Shown here in pieces: positions 1 through 6,709 of a stretch of 10,374 nucleotides of DNA. The position numbers and the translations under genes are program-made. A model generated the notes under the pieces. The model was not told where the DNA came from. It did not search any database and worked only from the letters and a program-made list of their open reading frames with translations. The stretch's first letter is position 1, and each line of letters opens with the position of its first letter. The DNA comes from JANOXC01 sp031418215 (GTDB lineage: Bacteria > Bacteroidota > Bacteroidia > AKYH767-A > OLB10): assembly GCA_031418215.1 (NCBI GenBank), contig JANOXC010000035.1, positions 1-10,374 on the forward strand, written 5' to 3'.

Positions 1-231
1 ATATCGGCTATTAAACCTTTCTCAACCGTAAAATTTGCTATCAGTATAGAGTCCCGCGAATACAATGGTCGTTGGTATACTGATGTGCGCGCCTGGAAAG
101 CTGAAGTCATAAGTGGCGGTGCATCCAATATGGATTCACAAGGCGGAAGCAATGTAATGAATCAGGTTGCTGAAACTGCTGTTGACCCAATGCAAAACAA
201 TGTACAAGCTGAGGATGATTTACCGTTTTAA
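1..231 (+). CDS. DUF3127 domain protein, C-terminal part
   Basis: This frame is open from the first base, so the 5' end lies outside the window; 76 residues and the stop are visible. The stretch at about residues 15-34, with the core IESREYNGRWYTDVRAWK, matches what I recall as the conserved end of DUF3127, a small single-domain family common in Bacteroidota. The role is unproven; an OB-like, DNA-related function has been suspected. After the domain comes a low-complexity linker rich in Gly, Ser, Asn and Gln, then the tail AEDDLPF. This layout (compact domain, flexible linker, acidic tip ending in Pro-Phe) is the same as in single-stranded DNA-binding protein, whose DDDIPF tip recruits repair proteins. 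The SSB-like role is an inference. A strong terminator follows 26 bases after the stop. Confidence 0.85.
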   Translation: MSAIKPFSTVKFAISIESREYNGRWYTDVRAWKAEVISGGASNMDSQGGSNVMNQVAETAVDPMQNNVQAEDDLPF

Positions 232-256
232 TTAATGGTTTCATTTTTAGTTTTAT

Positions 257-290
257 AAAAACCCTGTAATCATATTACAGGGTTTTTTTT
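257..290 (+). terminator. Rho-independent terminator after the DUF3127 gene
   Basis: A perfect 14-bp stem (257-270 with 274-287) encloses a 3-base CAT loop. The core of the stem is ACCCTGTAAT, flanked by A residues on the left and a run of eight T on the right (283-290). It ends transcription of the DUF3127 gene and insulates it from the peptidase gene starting at 360. Because the left arm begins with A residues it could also work weakly on the opposite strand, but no minus-strand gene ends here. Confidence 0.9.
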
Positions 291-359
291 ATACGATTAA
301 AATATCAGAAAAGCCATTCTTAGATTACTGCAAAACTATTTTTATAGCTGATTATATAT

Positions 360-2522
360 ATGATGAAAAAAATAATCGTACTCTTTATTACTTTGGTTTC
401 ACTAACCGAAGTAAGGGCTGATGAAGGCATGTGGCTGCCGCATTTGTTGAAGCAGCTCAATGCCGAAGAAATGTATATCAGGGGACTTAAAATTCCTATA
501 GAGGATATATATAGCGTCAACAAGAATTCTATTAAAGATGCTATTGTAAGTTTTAACAATGGCAAGTGTACGGGTGAAATGGTCTCCGATGAAGGATTAA
601 TGCTAACAAATCATCATTGCGCCTATCCTTCTGTTCAATCGCTGAGCACGCTTGAACACAATTACCTTCGTGATGGTTTTTGGGCCATGAAAAGGAATGA
701 GGAGATCCCTTGTCCGGGTCTCACAGCTTCTTTTGTAATTCGGATAGAAGATGTCACCTCACAAATTATCCCCAACTTGAATGAAATAAAATCGGAAGCG
801 GAACGCAACTCCAAGGTAAAGGAGCTTGCAACAACGATTGAAAAGAATGCTGTTGAAGGCACACATTATATTGCTCAGGTAAAAGCGATATTCGATGGCA
901 ATCAATTTATATTGATCGTCAGTGAAAAGTTCAGAGATGTTAGAATGGTTGGCATACCGCCTTCTACGATCGGCAACTTTGGCGGTGATATTGACAATTG
1001 GATGTGGCCCCGTCAGACTGGTGATTTTTCTTTATTCAGGATTTATGCAGGCAAAGACAATAAACCTACCGATTTTAGCACAGAGAATATCCCTTTTCAT
1101 CCTAGAAGTTTTTTGCCGATTTCAATGAAAGGCGTTCGTGAAGGGGACTTTACGATGGCCTATGGCTTTCCAGGCAGGACGCAGGAATACATCCCCTCTT
1201 ATGCTGTTAATACTATCATTAACATTTCCAATCCGAACCGTATTGCCATACGTGACAAAAAAATTGCAGTGATGGAAAATTTCATGCAACAGGATGAACA
1301 AGTTTATATACAGTATGCCGCAAAATTAAGGACATTGGCTAATGCCTATAAGAAGTGGAAGGGCGAAGTGGCGGGATTAAAAAAACTGCAAGCAATACAA
1401 AAGAAACAATCAATAGAAGCTGATTTCAACAAGTGGGTATTGCAAAGCGACGAAAGAAAAATAAAATACGGCACCGTTATTTCACAATTTGCCGATATAT
1501 ATAAAAGCTATGAAAAATACATTACTGCAGAAGATTTTTATACAGAAGCAGGCTTTGGCGCAGAGATTATCAACTTCGCATCAGGATTTGCACCATTGGT
1601 TGAACTTTGCGCTGTAGAAAATCCCGATCAGCAGAAAATAAATATCGAAACTGCACGACTGCTAAAGAGCACAGAATCTTTCTTTAAAAACTATTATGCG
1701 CCTTTGGACGAAAAACTGCTCACAGAACTTTGCACTTTATATATACAGCATGTTGAAGAAGCGCTACTCCCACCTGTTCTGCTTAAAGCAAAAGCAGATT
1801 ATAACGGAGATCTTGGTAAATATTCAACAATGGTATTTAAGAAAAGTGCTTTGGTCAGTTATGAAAAAGTAAAAATGTTACTTGATCATTTCAATCCTAA
1901 AAAAGCAAAAGCATTTGCAAAAGACCCCGCCTATATGCTTGCTACTGACATGGTAAATAATTACAGCCTAAAAGTGGGAACAGCAGTATTAGATAAGAAA
2001 TCACAATTAGCACCCCTGCTCCGCTTATTCACAGCCGGAATACTGGAGATGGAAGAAGGTGAAAAACATTATCCCGATGCGAACAACTCGATGCGGGTAT
2101 CCTTTGGAACAGTGCAGGGATATAATCCCAGGGATGGAGTGCATTACAAATACCAAACATTTTTAGATGGCATCATTGAAAAAATGGATTCAACAAATGA
2201 ACTGTTTGCCGTCTCCCCAAAATTGATTGAATTATATAATAAAAAAGATTACGGACGATATGGCGTGAACGGAAAAATGCCGGTAGCCTTCATAGCCTCC
2301 AACCATACAACAGGTGGCATGAGTGGAAGTCCTGTAATAGATTCCAATGGCTTACTCATAGGCGTTAACTTCGACAGAGTTTGGGAAGGCACCATGAGCG
2401 ACATCATGTTTGCACCTGAACAGTGCAGGAATATTTCTCTTGATGTTCGTTATATATTATTTGTGATCGATAAATTTGCCGGTGCGGGATATTTAGTAAA
2501 AGAAATGGTGCTTGTTGAATAA
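360..2522 (+). CDS. S46 family dipeptidyl-peptidase, DPP11 type (Asp/Glu-specific)
   Basis: This is a secreted serine exopeptidase of family S46, which removes dipeptides from the N-terminus of peptides in the periplasm. At 720 residues it is full length. A signal peptide is visible: MMKK, a hydrophobic core, and a likely cut after VRA (residue 20). The chymotrypsin-like triad can be placed at His86 (TNHHCAYP), Asp222 (WPRQTGDFSLFR) and Ser655 (GGMSGSP). Arg673, 18 residues after the serine in NFDRVWEGT, lies where Porphyromonas gingivalis DPP11 has the arginine that selects Asp or Glu at P1; DPP7 has Gly there. The middle of the protein (about residues 290-600) is the helical domain that caps the active site in this family. 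A second ATG at 363 is an equally good start. I see no clear promoter in the 70 bases after the upstream terminator. The gene stands alone and converges with the lipoprotein gene. Family is certain, specificity probable. Confidence 0.95.
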   Translation: MMKKIIVLFITLVSLTEVRADEGMWLPHLLKQLNAEEMYIRGLKIPIEDIYSVNKNSIKDAIVSFNNGKCTGEMVSDEGLMLTNHHCAYPSVQSLSTLEHNYLRDGFWAMKRNEEIPCPGLTASFVIRIEDVTSQIIPNLNEIKSEAERNSKVKELATTIEKNAVEGTHYIAQVKAIFDGNQFILIVSEKFRDVRMVGIPPSTIGNFGGDIDNWMWPRQTGDFSLFRIYAGKDNKPTDFSTENIPFHPRSFLPISMKGVREGDFTMAYGFPGRTQEYIPSYAVNTIINISNPNRIAIRDKKIAVMENFMQQDEQVYIQYAAKLRTLANAYKKWKGEVAGLKKLQAIQKKQSIEADFNKWVLQSDERKIKYGTVISQFADIYKSYEKYITAEDFYTEAGFGAEIINFASGFAPLVELCAVENPDQQKINIETARLLKSTESFFKNYYAPLDEKLLTELCTLYIQHVEEALLPPVLLKAKADYNGDLGKYSTMVFKKSALVSYEKVKMLLDHFNPKKAKAFAKDPAYMLATDMVNNYSLKVGTAVLDKKSQLAPLLRLFTAGILEMEEGEKHYPDANNSMRVSFGTVQGYNPRDGVHYKYQTFLDGIIEKMDSTNELFAVSPKLIELYNKKDYGRYGVNGKMPVAFIASNHTTGGMSGSPVIDSNGLLIGVNFDRVWEGTMSDIMFAPEQCRNISLDVRYILFVIDKFAGAGYLVKEMVLVE

Positions 2523-2592
2523 TTAATTCCGAAAAAATTCTCCTCTCACAAGCAAATAAACACCTTCGAACTCTTCCTCATTAACAGAACCC

Positions 2593-2664
2593 TTTGCAGG
2601 AATTTATTTTGTGAAGTTGAGTGATGAAAATAACAGCTATACACAAAAATTTATCAGGAATTAA
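2593..2664 (+). pseudogene. Relic of a type IX secretion C-terminal sorting domain
   Basis: In frame 1 this stretch reads PFAGIYFVKLSDENN followed by SYTQKFIRN and a stop. That is close to the end of type A C-terminal sorting domains of type IX secretion substrates (typically LPAGIYFVKL...KKFIK). The frame is open only back to a stop at 2557-2559, with no credible start or passenger domain, and it differs from the frame of the upstream peptidase. A weaker match to the preceding part of the domain (INTFELFLINRT, 2556-2591) lies one frame over, which would fit a frameshifted and shortened remnant. It most likely comes from a lost cell-surface or secreted protein gene. The short length means chance cannot be fully ruled out, but the agreement of some 20 residues ending at a stop argues against it. 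Confidence 0.65.
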
Positions 2665-2721
2665 TACAGCAATTGTTTCTCACTGAGAAATACTGTTTCC
2701 TTTACAGGCTAGTCAGTAAAA

Positions 2722-2759
2722 AATAAAAGGATTCCCGCGAAGGCAGGAATCCTTTTATT
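2722..2759. terminator. Probable bidirectional terminator between convergent genes
   Basis: A 14-bp perfect stem (2722-2735 with 2746-2759) carries ATAAAAGGATTCC on the left and its complement on the right. The 10-base interior can add two more pairs around a GAAG loop after one mismatch. A-rich sequence on the left (2718-2728) and T-rich sequence on the right (2753-2759) give a U-tract on either strand. It sits between the stop of the plus-strand peptidase and the stop of the minus-strand lipoprotein, so it probably serves both. The core ATTCCC-N8-AGGAAT resembles hairpin repeats dispersed in some genomes. Confidence 0.75.
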
Positions 2760-2778
2760 ATATATCAATTAATTGTTT

Positions 2779-3189
2779 CTATTGTTTTACAAATTCACGT
2801 GCGATAACGGATCCGGACTGGCTAGTGGTAGACAAATAAAGAACGCCGCCTGTCAGTTCTGAAATATTCCACCGTGTATTTAAATCTCCAGGTTCAAGAT
2901 TTAAATTGGTGATATCAGAGAAGGTGACAAAAATTTTAGAGAACTTTGTTAATACAGTATAATGCCCGTAATCAACAAATTTAATGGTGTCTTCAGGACC
3001 GCCATATTGCGTAATCTTTAAACTACCATTACTCATCTCCCAACTTTGTTTGGGGTCGGTTGATAAGTATCGTTTCCAGGTGCCGTTAAGCTTTGCATTA
3101 ACAGTAGATTCTGATTGCAGAAAATCGTTGTTCTCACATCCTGTCATCAGGAAGAGAGAAAATAGCATGGGAATAATTAATTTACGCAT
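2779..3189 (-). CDS. Small lipoprotein, possibly lipocalin-like
   Basis: This encodes a 136-residue predicted lipoprotein. MRK, a hydrophobic core and the lipobox LMTGC put the lipidated cysteine at residue 18. The mature part starts CENNDF, with acidic residues just after the cysteine; in Bacteroidota, acidic residues there can promote export to the cell surface, but this signal is weak. LNGTWKR at about residues 35-41, followed by alternating hydrophobic strands (SLKITQYGG, HYTVLTKF, KIFVTFSDI, VLYLSTTSQ), looks like the small beta-barrel lipocalin-like lipoproteins common in this phylum. I do not recognise a specific family and assign no function. A candidate promoter lies 41-73 bases upstream, overlapping the end of rfaE2, so the gene can be expressed on its own. 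The stop is 19 bases from the shared terminator hairpin. Confidence 0.8.
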   Translation of the reverse strand: MRKLIIPMLFSLFLMTGCENNDFLQSESTVNAKLNGTWKRYLSTDPKQSWEMSNGSLKITQYGGPEDTIKFVDYGHYTVLTKFSKIFVTFSDITNLNLEPGDLNTRWNISELTGGVLYLSTTSQSGSVIAREFVKQ

Positions 3190-3229
3190 GTTCGTTGTGG
3201 TTTCCAGCCAAATTAATCCCGGAATGTAC

Positions 3230-3262
3230 CAAAAGTATGGGTATTTTTCTTAAAAATTACAA
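3230..3262 (-). promoter_or_regulatory. Candidate Bacteroidota promoter for the small lipoprotein gene
   Basis: Read on the minus strand, TACTTTTG (3237-3230) matches the Bacteroidota -7 element TAnnTTTG exactly. A TTG (3262-3260) lies 22 bases upstream in the -33 position. The predicted start of transcription near 3223 would leave a leader of about 34 bases before the lipoprotein ATG. The upstream element lies inside the last codons of rfaE2. Confidence 0.55.
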
Positions 3263-3763
3263 CTGTGACATATGGGCATCAACAATCCGTTTTTCAATGG
3301 CCGATGTAGAATATCCTGATACCAGTTCAATCGTCAGGACACTGCCCCCACGGCTGGTTACAACATCATAGCCCACGATCTCTTCAGCCTTATAATCAGC
3401 TCCTTTAATCAATACATCGGGCTGTAATGTTTTGATCAATTTATAAGGTGTTTCTTCTGAAAACAACACAACCAGCGATACAAATGCCAAAGAAGCTAAC
3501 ACCATGGCCCTCGATTTCTCGTCATTAATCGGCCTCGTTTTGCCTTTTATATGGCTGACAGAGGCGTCTGTATTGAGTCCGATGACCAAAAAATCACCAT
3601 AAGATGCTGCTTTCGAAAGATATTCAATATGCCCTAAATGAAGCAAATCGAAGCAGCCATTGGTGAAAACAACCTTGCATGATTCTTTCCTCCACTGAGC
3701 CACCTTACTGACAGCGTTATCCAGGGTAACTATTTTATGCTTTATAGATTCAAGGTAGTTCAT
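3257..3763 (-). CDS. rfaE2: D-glycero-beta-D-manno-heptose 1-phosphate adenylyltransferase (RfaE2/HldE C-terminal type)
   Basis: This cytoplasmic nucleotidyltransferase transfers AMP from ATP to heptose 1-phosphate, giving an ADP-heptose for lipopolysaccharide or other surface glycans. Its 168 residues correspond to the C-terminal domain of bifunctional HldE; the kinase domain (RfaE1) is absent and would have to be encoded elsewhere. Visible signatures are VFTNGCFDLLHLGH (residues 32-45) with the nucleotide-binding HxGH at 42-45, GLNTDASV (62-69), KGKTRPIND (73-81), EETPYKLI (103-110), LQPDVLIKGADY (113-124), and the closing VVTSRGG...ELVSGYSTSAI. All positions expected for an active enzyme appear present. 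The ATG overlaps the stop of the upstream membrane-protein gene by 4 bases (ATGA), so the two are probably co-transcribed and translationally coupled. The generic cytidylyltransferase-like fold is shared with other enzymes, but the GADY and SRGG segments favour RfaE2. Confidence 0.92.
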   Translation of the reverse strand: MNYLESIKHKIVTLDNAVSKVAQWRKESCKVVFTNGCFDLLHLGHIEYLSKAASYGDFLVIGLNTDASVSHIKGKTRPINDEKSRAMVLASLAFVSLVVLFSEETPYKLIKTLQPDVLIKGADYKAEEIVGYDVVTSRGGSVLTIELVSGYSTSAIEKRIVDAHMSQL

Positions 3764-4740
3764 ACAGTTTTTGCTTTTCTGTTCTTGAAGAATAAGGCAA
3801 TTACGGCAATGGTGCCTAACAGCAGCAATAGCACCAACTGTGCTGTATGCACCAGTGTGGCGAAAATCAAACCATCGCCTTTTGAAATTCCATAAACCAT
3901 CAATCCCTGAGAAACGAGAATATGATAAGTGCCAATGCCTCCCTGAACAGGTGCTGACATTCCTATTCCACCTGCTACCATTAAAAACAAGCCTGCTTTT
4001 GCATCGAGGTGGCTCGTTGGCACTAAAGCGAAAAAACTAACATACACCATCAGGTAATACATCAGCCAGATAAATAATGTATGTGCTAAAAAAGCAAAAC
4101 CGCCTTTCATTTTGAAAACGCTTTTCAAACCCTCTACCACTTCAAGCACAATCTTCATAACCCTTGCCTTTAATTTGCCGGAAGAAGAAGACCTGAGCCA
4201 CAAACTAAACAAGACTATAAAGAGCACGAAGCCAACCAAACCAACAATCAGCATTGATTTAGAATCTTTAAACTTATCAAATACCTCTGTAAGTAAAAAT
4301 CCGATAAGCCGGTGCTCCATTAGACCCAACAATACAATGGAAACTGCCAGCATTATTAAATCAGAAGCCCGTTCCACTATCACTGTTCCAATTAGTTTAT
4401 TAAAAGGAACTTTTTCAGCCTTTGAAAGCGCCCCGCACCGTGTTATTTCGCCTATCCGAGGAATAGCAAGGTTGGCAAAGTATCCAATCATCAAGGAGTG
4501 GAATGAACTGGATAGTTGTGGTTTAAAACCCAAAGGCTCAATTAAGAGATTCCATCTCATGGCCCTGCTTATCAAGGCAGCAATTGAGGCAACCATTGAT
4601 AAAATGATCCATTCGAATTTAGCATGACTGATCTTGCTATAAAGCTCAGAAAATGACTGACCCCTGAAAGTATACCAAAGTAATCCTACGCCGATGCCTA
4701 AAAACAACAGGTATTTAATAATGTTGAGCAGTTGCTTCAC
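3760..4740 (-). CDS. Lysylphosphatidylglycerol synthase transmembrane-region / YbhN-type flippase-like protein
   Basis: This is an integral inner-membrane protein of 326 residues with about seven to eight hydrophobic segments (around residues 8-23, 44-59, 82-94, 117-140, 162-182, 217-239, 250-265 and 292-317). It matches the family related to the membrane half of MprF, with conserved blocks SRAMRWNLL (58-66), GYFANLAIPRIGEITR (86-101), ERASDL (123-128) and PVQGGIGTYH (264-273). It lacks the cytoplasmic aminoacyl-transferase domain of MprF, so it should not modify lipids with lysine; a role in moving lipids or lipid-linked precursors across the membrane is an inference. The start is GTG: an in-frame stop lies 12 bases upstream and no ATG is near. 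It overlaps rfaE2 by 4 bases, suggesting a shared role in the envelope. It is separated from panC by 81 bases, where panD is often found in related genomes. Confidence 0.88.
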   Translation of the reverse strand: MKQLLNIIKYLLFLGIGVGLLWYTFRGQSFSELYSKISHAKFEWIILSMVASIAALISRAMRWNLLIEPLGFKPQLSSSFHSLMIGYFANLAIPRIGEITRCGALSKAEKVPFNKLIGTVIVERASDLIMLAVSIVLLGLMEHRLIGFLLTEVFDKFKDSKSMLIVGLVGFVLFIVLFSLWLRSSSSGKLKARVMKIVLEVVEGLKSVFKMKGGFAFLAHTLFIWLMYYLMVYVSFFALVPTSHLDAKAGLFLMVAGGIGMSAPVQGGIGTYHILVSQGLMVYGISKGDGLIFATLVHTAQLVLLLLLGTIAVIALFFKNRKAKTV

Positions 4741-4797
4741 AGGTATGATATATTAATTACAAATGAGGGATTTTTCTGTCTTCAATCAATTGAATGG

Positions 4798-4805
4798 CAA
4801 AAGTA
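4798..4805 (-). promoter_or_regulatory. Candidate -7 element for the flippase-like/rfaE2 pair
   Basis: On the minus strand TACTTTTG fits TAnnTTTG exactly and is identical to the element before the lipoprotein gene. Transcription would begin near 4791, leaving about 50 bases of leader before the GTG start. No clear TTG is found at the usual distance upstream, so read-through from panC could be the main source of transcript. Confidence 0.35.
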
Positions 4806-4821
4806 ATTTAAAATAACCGTG

Positions 4822-5673
4822 TCATTGTAAATGATAAGCCACGTTATCTATCAGGCGCGGACCTTCAGTTAACACAGCAATGCATCCGCGTGCTTCCTTC
4901 GGGTGCTCATCATCTTTTACCGAAGCAAGCGTGTCAGGATGGACAATATCAAAGTATTGCACCTTTAAAAAAGAGTTAGCGTTTATTTTTTCTATAATCC
5001 ATCGCTTAACAACTGAAAATGATTCTTGCTGAAGCATTTTTCCTGCTTCATTTAAAGCACTGAATATGAGTGGTGAAGCCCTCCGCTGATCTGGTGACAA
5101 TAATAGATTCCTGGAGCTCATCGCTAATCCATCTTTTTCCCGCAAAGTAGGGCAACCAACAATATCGATAGAATGAGACCTGAGTTGTGCCATTCTTCTG
5201 ATGACGGCCAGTTGCTGAAAATCTTTTTCCCCAAAATATGCCTTAAAAGGTCTTACAATTTGGAAAAGCTTATCAACTACGGTTGCCACGCCTGTAAAAT
5301 GCCCGGGCCTGTAAAATCCTTCCATGGTAGTTTCAAGTTGTCCGAAATCAATATCCAGCAGGGCCTCACCAGATGAATAGATCTCCGCTACTTCGGGCAA
5401 AAAAACAGTATTGCATCCTGATTCTTTCAGCATTGCCATATCGGCGTCGGGCATACGGGGATATTGAGCAAGGTCCTTTGCATCATTAAATTGTGTTGGA
5501 TTAACGAAGATGCTGCAAACAACCTTATTGCATTCCCTCAAGGCCTGCCTTACCAACGACAAATGCCCTTCATGTAAGGCCCCCATTGTTGGAACAAAAC
5601 CTATGCTTAAGCCTTTACCCCTCTCAAAATCAAGGTAGTGGTTCAGTTCTGAAACTGTTTTACTGATTTGCAT
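4822..5673 (-). CDS. panC: Pantothenate synthetase (pantoate--beta-alanine ligase)
   Basis: PanC joins pantoate and beta-alanine with ATP to make pantothenate, the precursor of coenzyme A, in the cytoplasm. Its 283 residues are the normal family length. Diagnostic motifs in order are VPTMGALHEGH (27-37) with the HxGH nucleotide site at 34-37, SIFVNPTQF (54-62) with Asn58 and Gln61 for pantoate binding, YPR (71-73), RPGHFTGVATVV (122-133), YFGEKDFQQLAVI (146-158) and REKDGLAMSSRN (178-189). No key residue is missing. The ATG at 5671-5673 gives the expected N-terminus, where the Rossmann fold starts within 25 residues. The gene diverges from the GT5-like gene across 5674-5838. The next gene downstream is not panD, which makes the beta-alanine substrate, so that gene must be elsewhere or beta-alanine must come from another route. 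Confidence 0.97.
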   Translation of the reverse strand: MQISKTVSELNHYLDFERGKGLSIGFVPTMGALHEGHLSLVRQALRECNKVVCSIFVNPTQFNDAKDLAQYPRMPDADMAMLKESGCNTVFLPEVAEIYSSGEALLDIDFGQLETTMEGFYRPGHFTGVATVVDKLFQIVRPFKAYFGEKDFQQLAVIRRMAQLRSHSIDIVGCPTLREKDGLAMSSRNLLLSPDQRRASPLIFSALNEAGKMLQQESFSVVKRWIIEKINANSFLKVQYFDIVHPDTLASVKDDEHPKEARGCIAVLTEGPRLIDNVAYHLQ

Positions 5674-5777
5674 TGATCGTCTCTGTCAGAGGCAATGATA
5701 AACATATTTATGATTTCGACTCATCATGCTACCAACTTAACAACTATTCAAAAAAATATTTCTGTTAATTTTGAGAA

Positions 5778-5808
5778 TTGCACAATACTTTTATTATCTG
5801 TATCTTTG
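5778..5808 (+). promoter_or_regulatory. Bacteroidota promoter for the GT5-like gene
   Basis: TTG at 5778-5780, a 20-base spacer, and TATCTTTG at 5801-5808 match the Bacteroidota sigma-A consensus (-33 TTG, -7 TAnnTTTG). This is the clearest promoter in the window. Transcription is expected to start near 5814, which favours the ATG at 5839 over the GTG at 5827 as the start codon. It lies in the intergenic region shared with the divergent panC gene, whose own promoter I could not identify. Confidence 0.7.
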
Positions 5809-5838
5809 CACTGAAATTTAAGACCGGTGAAGAAAGCC

Positions 5839-6666
5839 ATGAGAAAAGCAAGAGTGTTATTTATTTCCAGTGAGATACATCCTTATCTCGACCTTAATGA
5901 ACAAAGTAAAGTAGCCCGTTTTTTACCACAGGGTATCCAGGAAAAGGGAAAAGAAATCAGAACCTTCATGCCGCGCTTCGGCCTGATTAATGAAAGAAGG
6001 CATCAGTTGCATGAGGTAATTCGCCTTTCTGGAATGAACCTCATCATTAATGATTCTGATCATCCATTGATTATTAAAGTAGCTTCTATCCAAGCTGCAA
6101 GGATGCAGGTTTATTTTATTGATAATGAGGAGTACTTCCAACGCAAATCGATTTATACGGATGCGGATGAAAAGTTTTATAAGGATAATGACGACCGTAC
6201 GATTTTCTTTTGTCGTGGTGTTTTAGAAACGGTTAAGAAACTGGGCTGGGCTCCTGACATTATACATTGCCACGGCTGGATGACGAGCCTTATCCCGATG
6301 TTTGTGAAAACAAGCTATAAGGATGATCCGATGTTTCATAATTCAAAAGTGGTGTATTCTTTATACAATGATGCTTTTGAGGAAAAGTTCCATGATAATT
6401 ATGGTGCTAAAATGATGATGGAAGGGCTGGGCCAGGAAGATGTTAAAGATCTGAAAGACCCTAATTATGCTGCCATAACAGGCGCTGCCATGAAATGGTC
6501 GGACGCCTTGATTGTTGGTACACAGGAACTTCATCCTCAAGTAGAAAAAGAATTAAAGAAAAGCACTAAGCCTGTATTGGGATTTCATTCTCCTGAAGAA
6601 TATATTGATGCGATCGATAATTTTTACCAGGAGGTTTTGCTGGAAGATACCGTATTGGTTGATTAA
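5839..6666 (+). CDS. Glycogen/starch synthase-like protein (truncated GT5 catalytic-domain family)
   Basis: The 275-residue product resembles only the N-terminal half of glycogen synthase (glycosyltransferase family 5, normally about 480 residues): VLFISSEIHPYL at 6-17, the FMPRFG block at 43-48, YFIDNEEYF (92-100), a DDRTIFFCRGVLE helix (118-130) and WAPDIIHCHGWMTSLIP (137-153), which parallels the DIIHxHDW motif. The KxGGL motif that binds ADP-glucose, expected near residues 19-25, is replaced by LNEQSKV, and the whole C-terminal donor-binding domain is missing. It is therefore unlikely to be a working glycogen synthase. The reading frame is clean and well spaced from its neighbours, and short proteins of this type recur beside panC in Bacteroidota, so it is probably a functional, repurposed family and not a broken gene. 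ATG 5839 was chosen over GTG 5827 (279 residues) because of the promoter position. It likely leads into the DUF4270 and glmS genes. Confidence 0.85.
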   Translation: MRKARVLFISSEIHPYLDLNEQSKVARFLPQGIQEKGKEIRTFMPRFGLINERRHQLHEVIRLSGMNLIINDSDHPLIIKVASIQAARMQVYFIDNEEYFQRKSIYTDADEKFYKDNDDRTIFFCRGVLETVKKLGWAPDIIHCHGWMTSLIPMFVKTSYKDDPMFHNSKVVYSLYNDAFEEKFHDNYGAKMMMEGLGQEDVKDLKDPNYAAITGAAMKWSDALIVGTQELHPQVEKELKKSTKPVLGFHSPEEYIDAIDNFYQEVLLEDTVLVD

Positions 6667-6709
6667 TCTTTTTTTATTGAATACTATTTTTGCTTCCACA
6701 ACGTCTTAG

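Noticed and set aside
2674..2692. Small palindrome TTTCTC-ACT-GAGAAA after the sorting-domain relic
   Set aside because: The stem is short and AT-rich with no T-run behind it, and a better terminator lies 30 bases downstream.
4112..4627. A 171-codon plus-strand open frame opposite the membrane-protein gene
   Set aside because: It lies wholly antisense to a clearly conserved gene; its Ser/Thr/Lys/Ile-rich composition is what the complement of membrane-protein codons gives, and it shows no recognisable domain.
5839..6666. The GT5-like gene as a frameshifted pseudogene of glycogen synthase
   Set aside because: No glycogen synthase C-terminal sequence follows in any frame; the next gene begins within about 75 bases, and the N-terminal motif is replaced, not interrupted.
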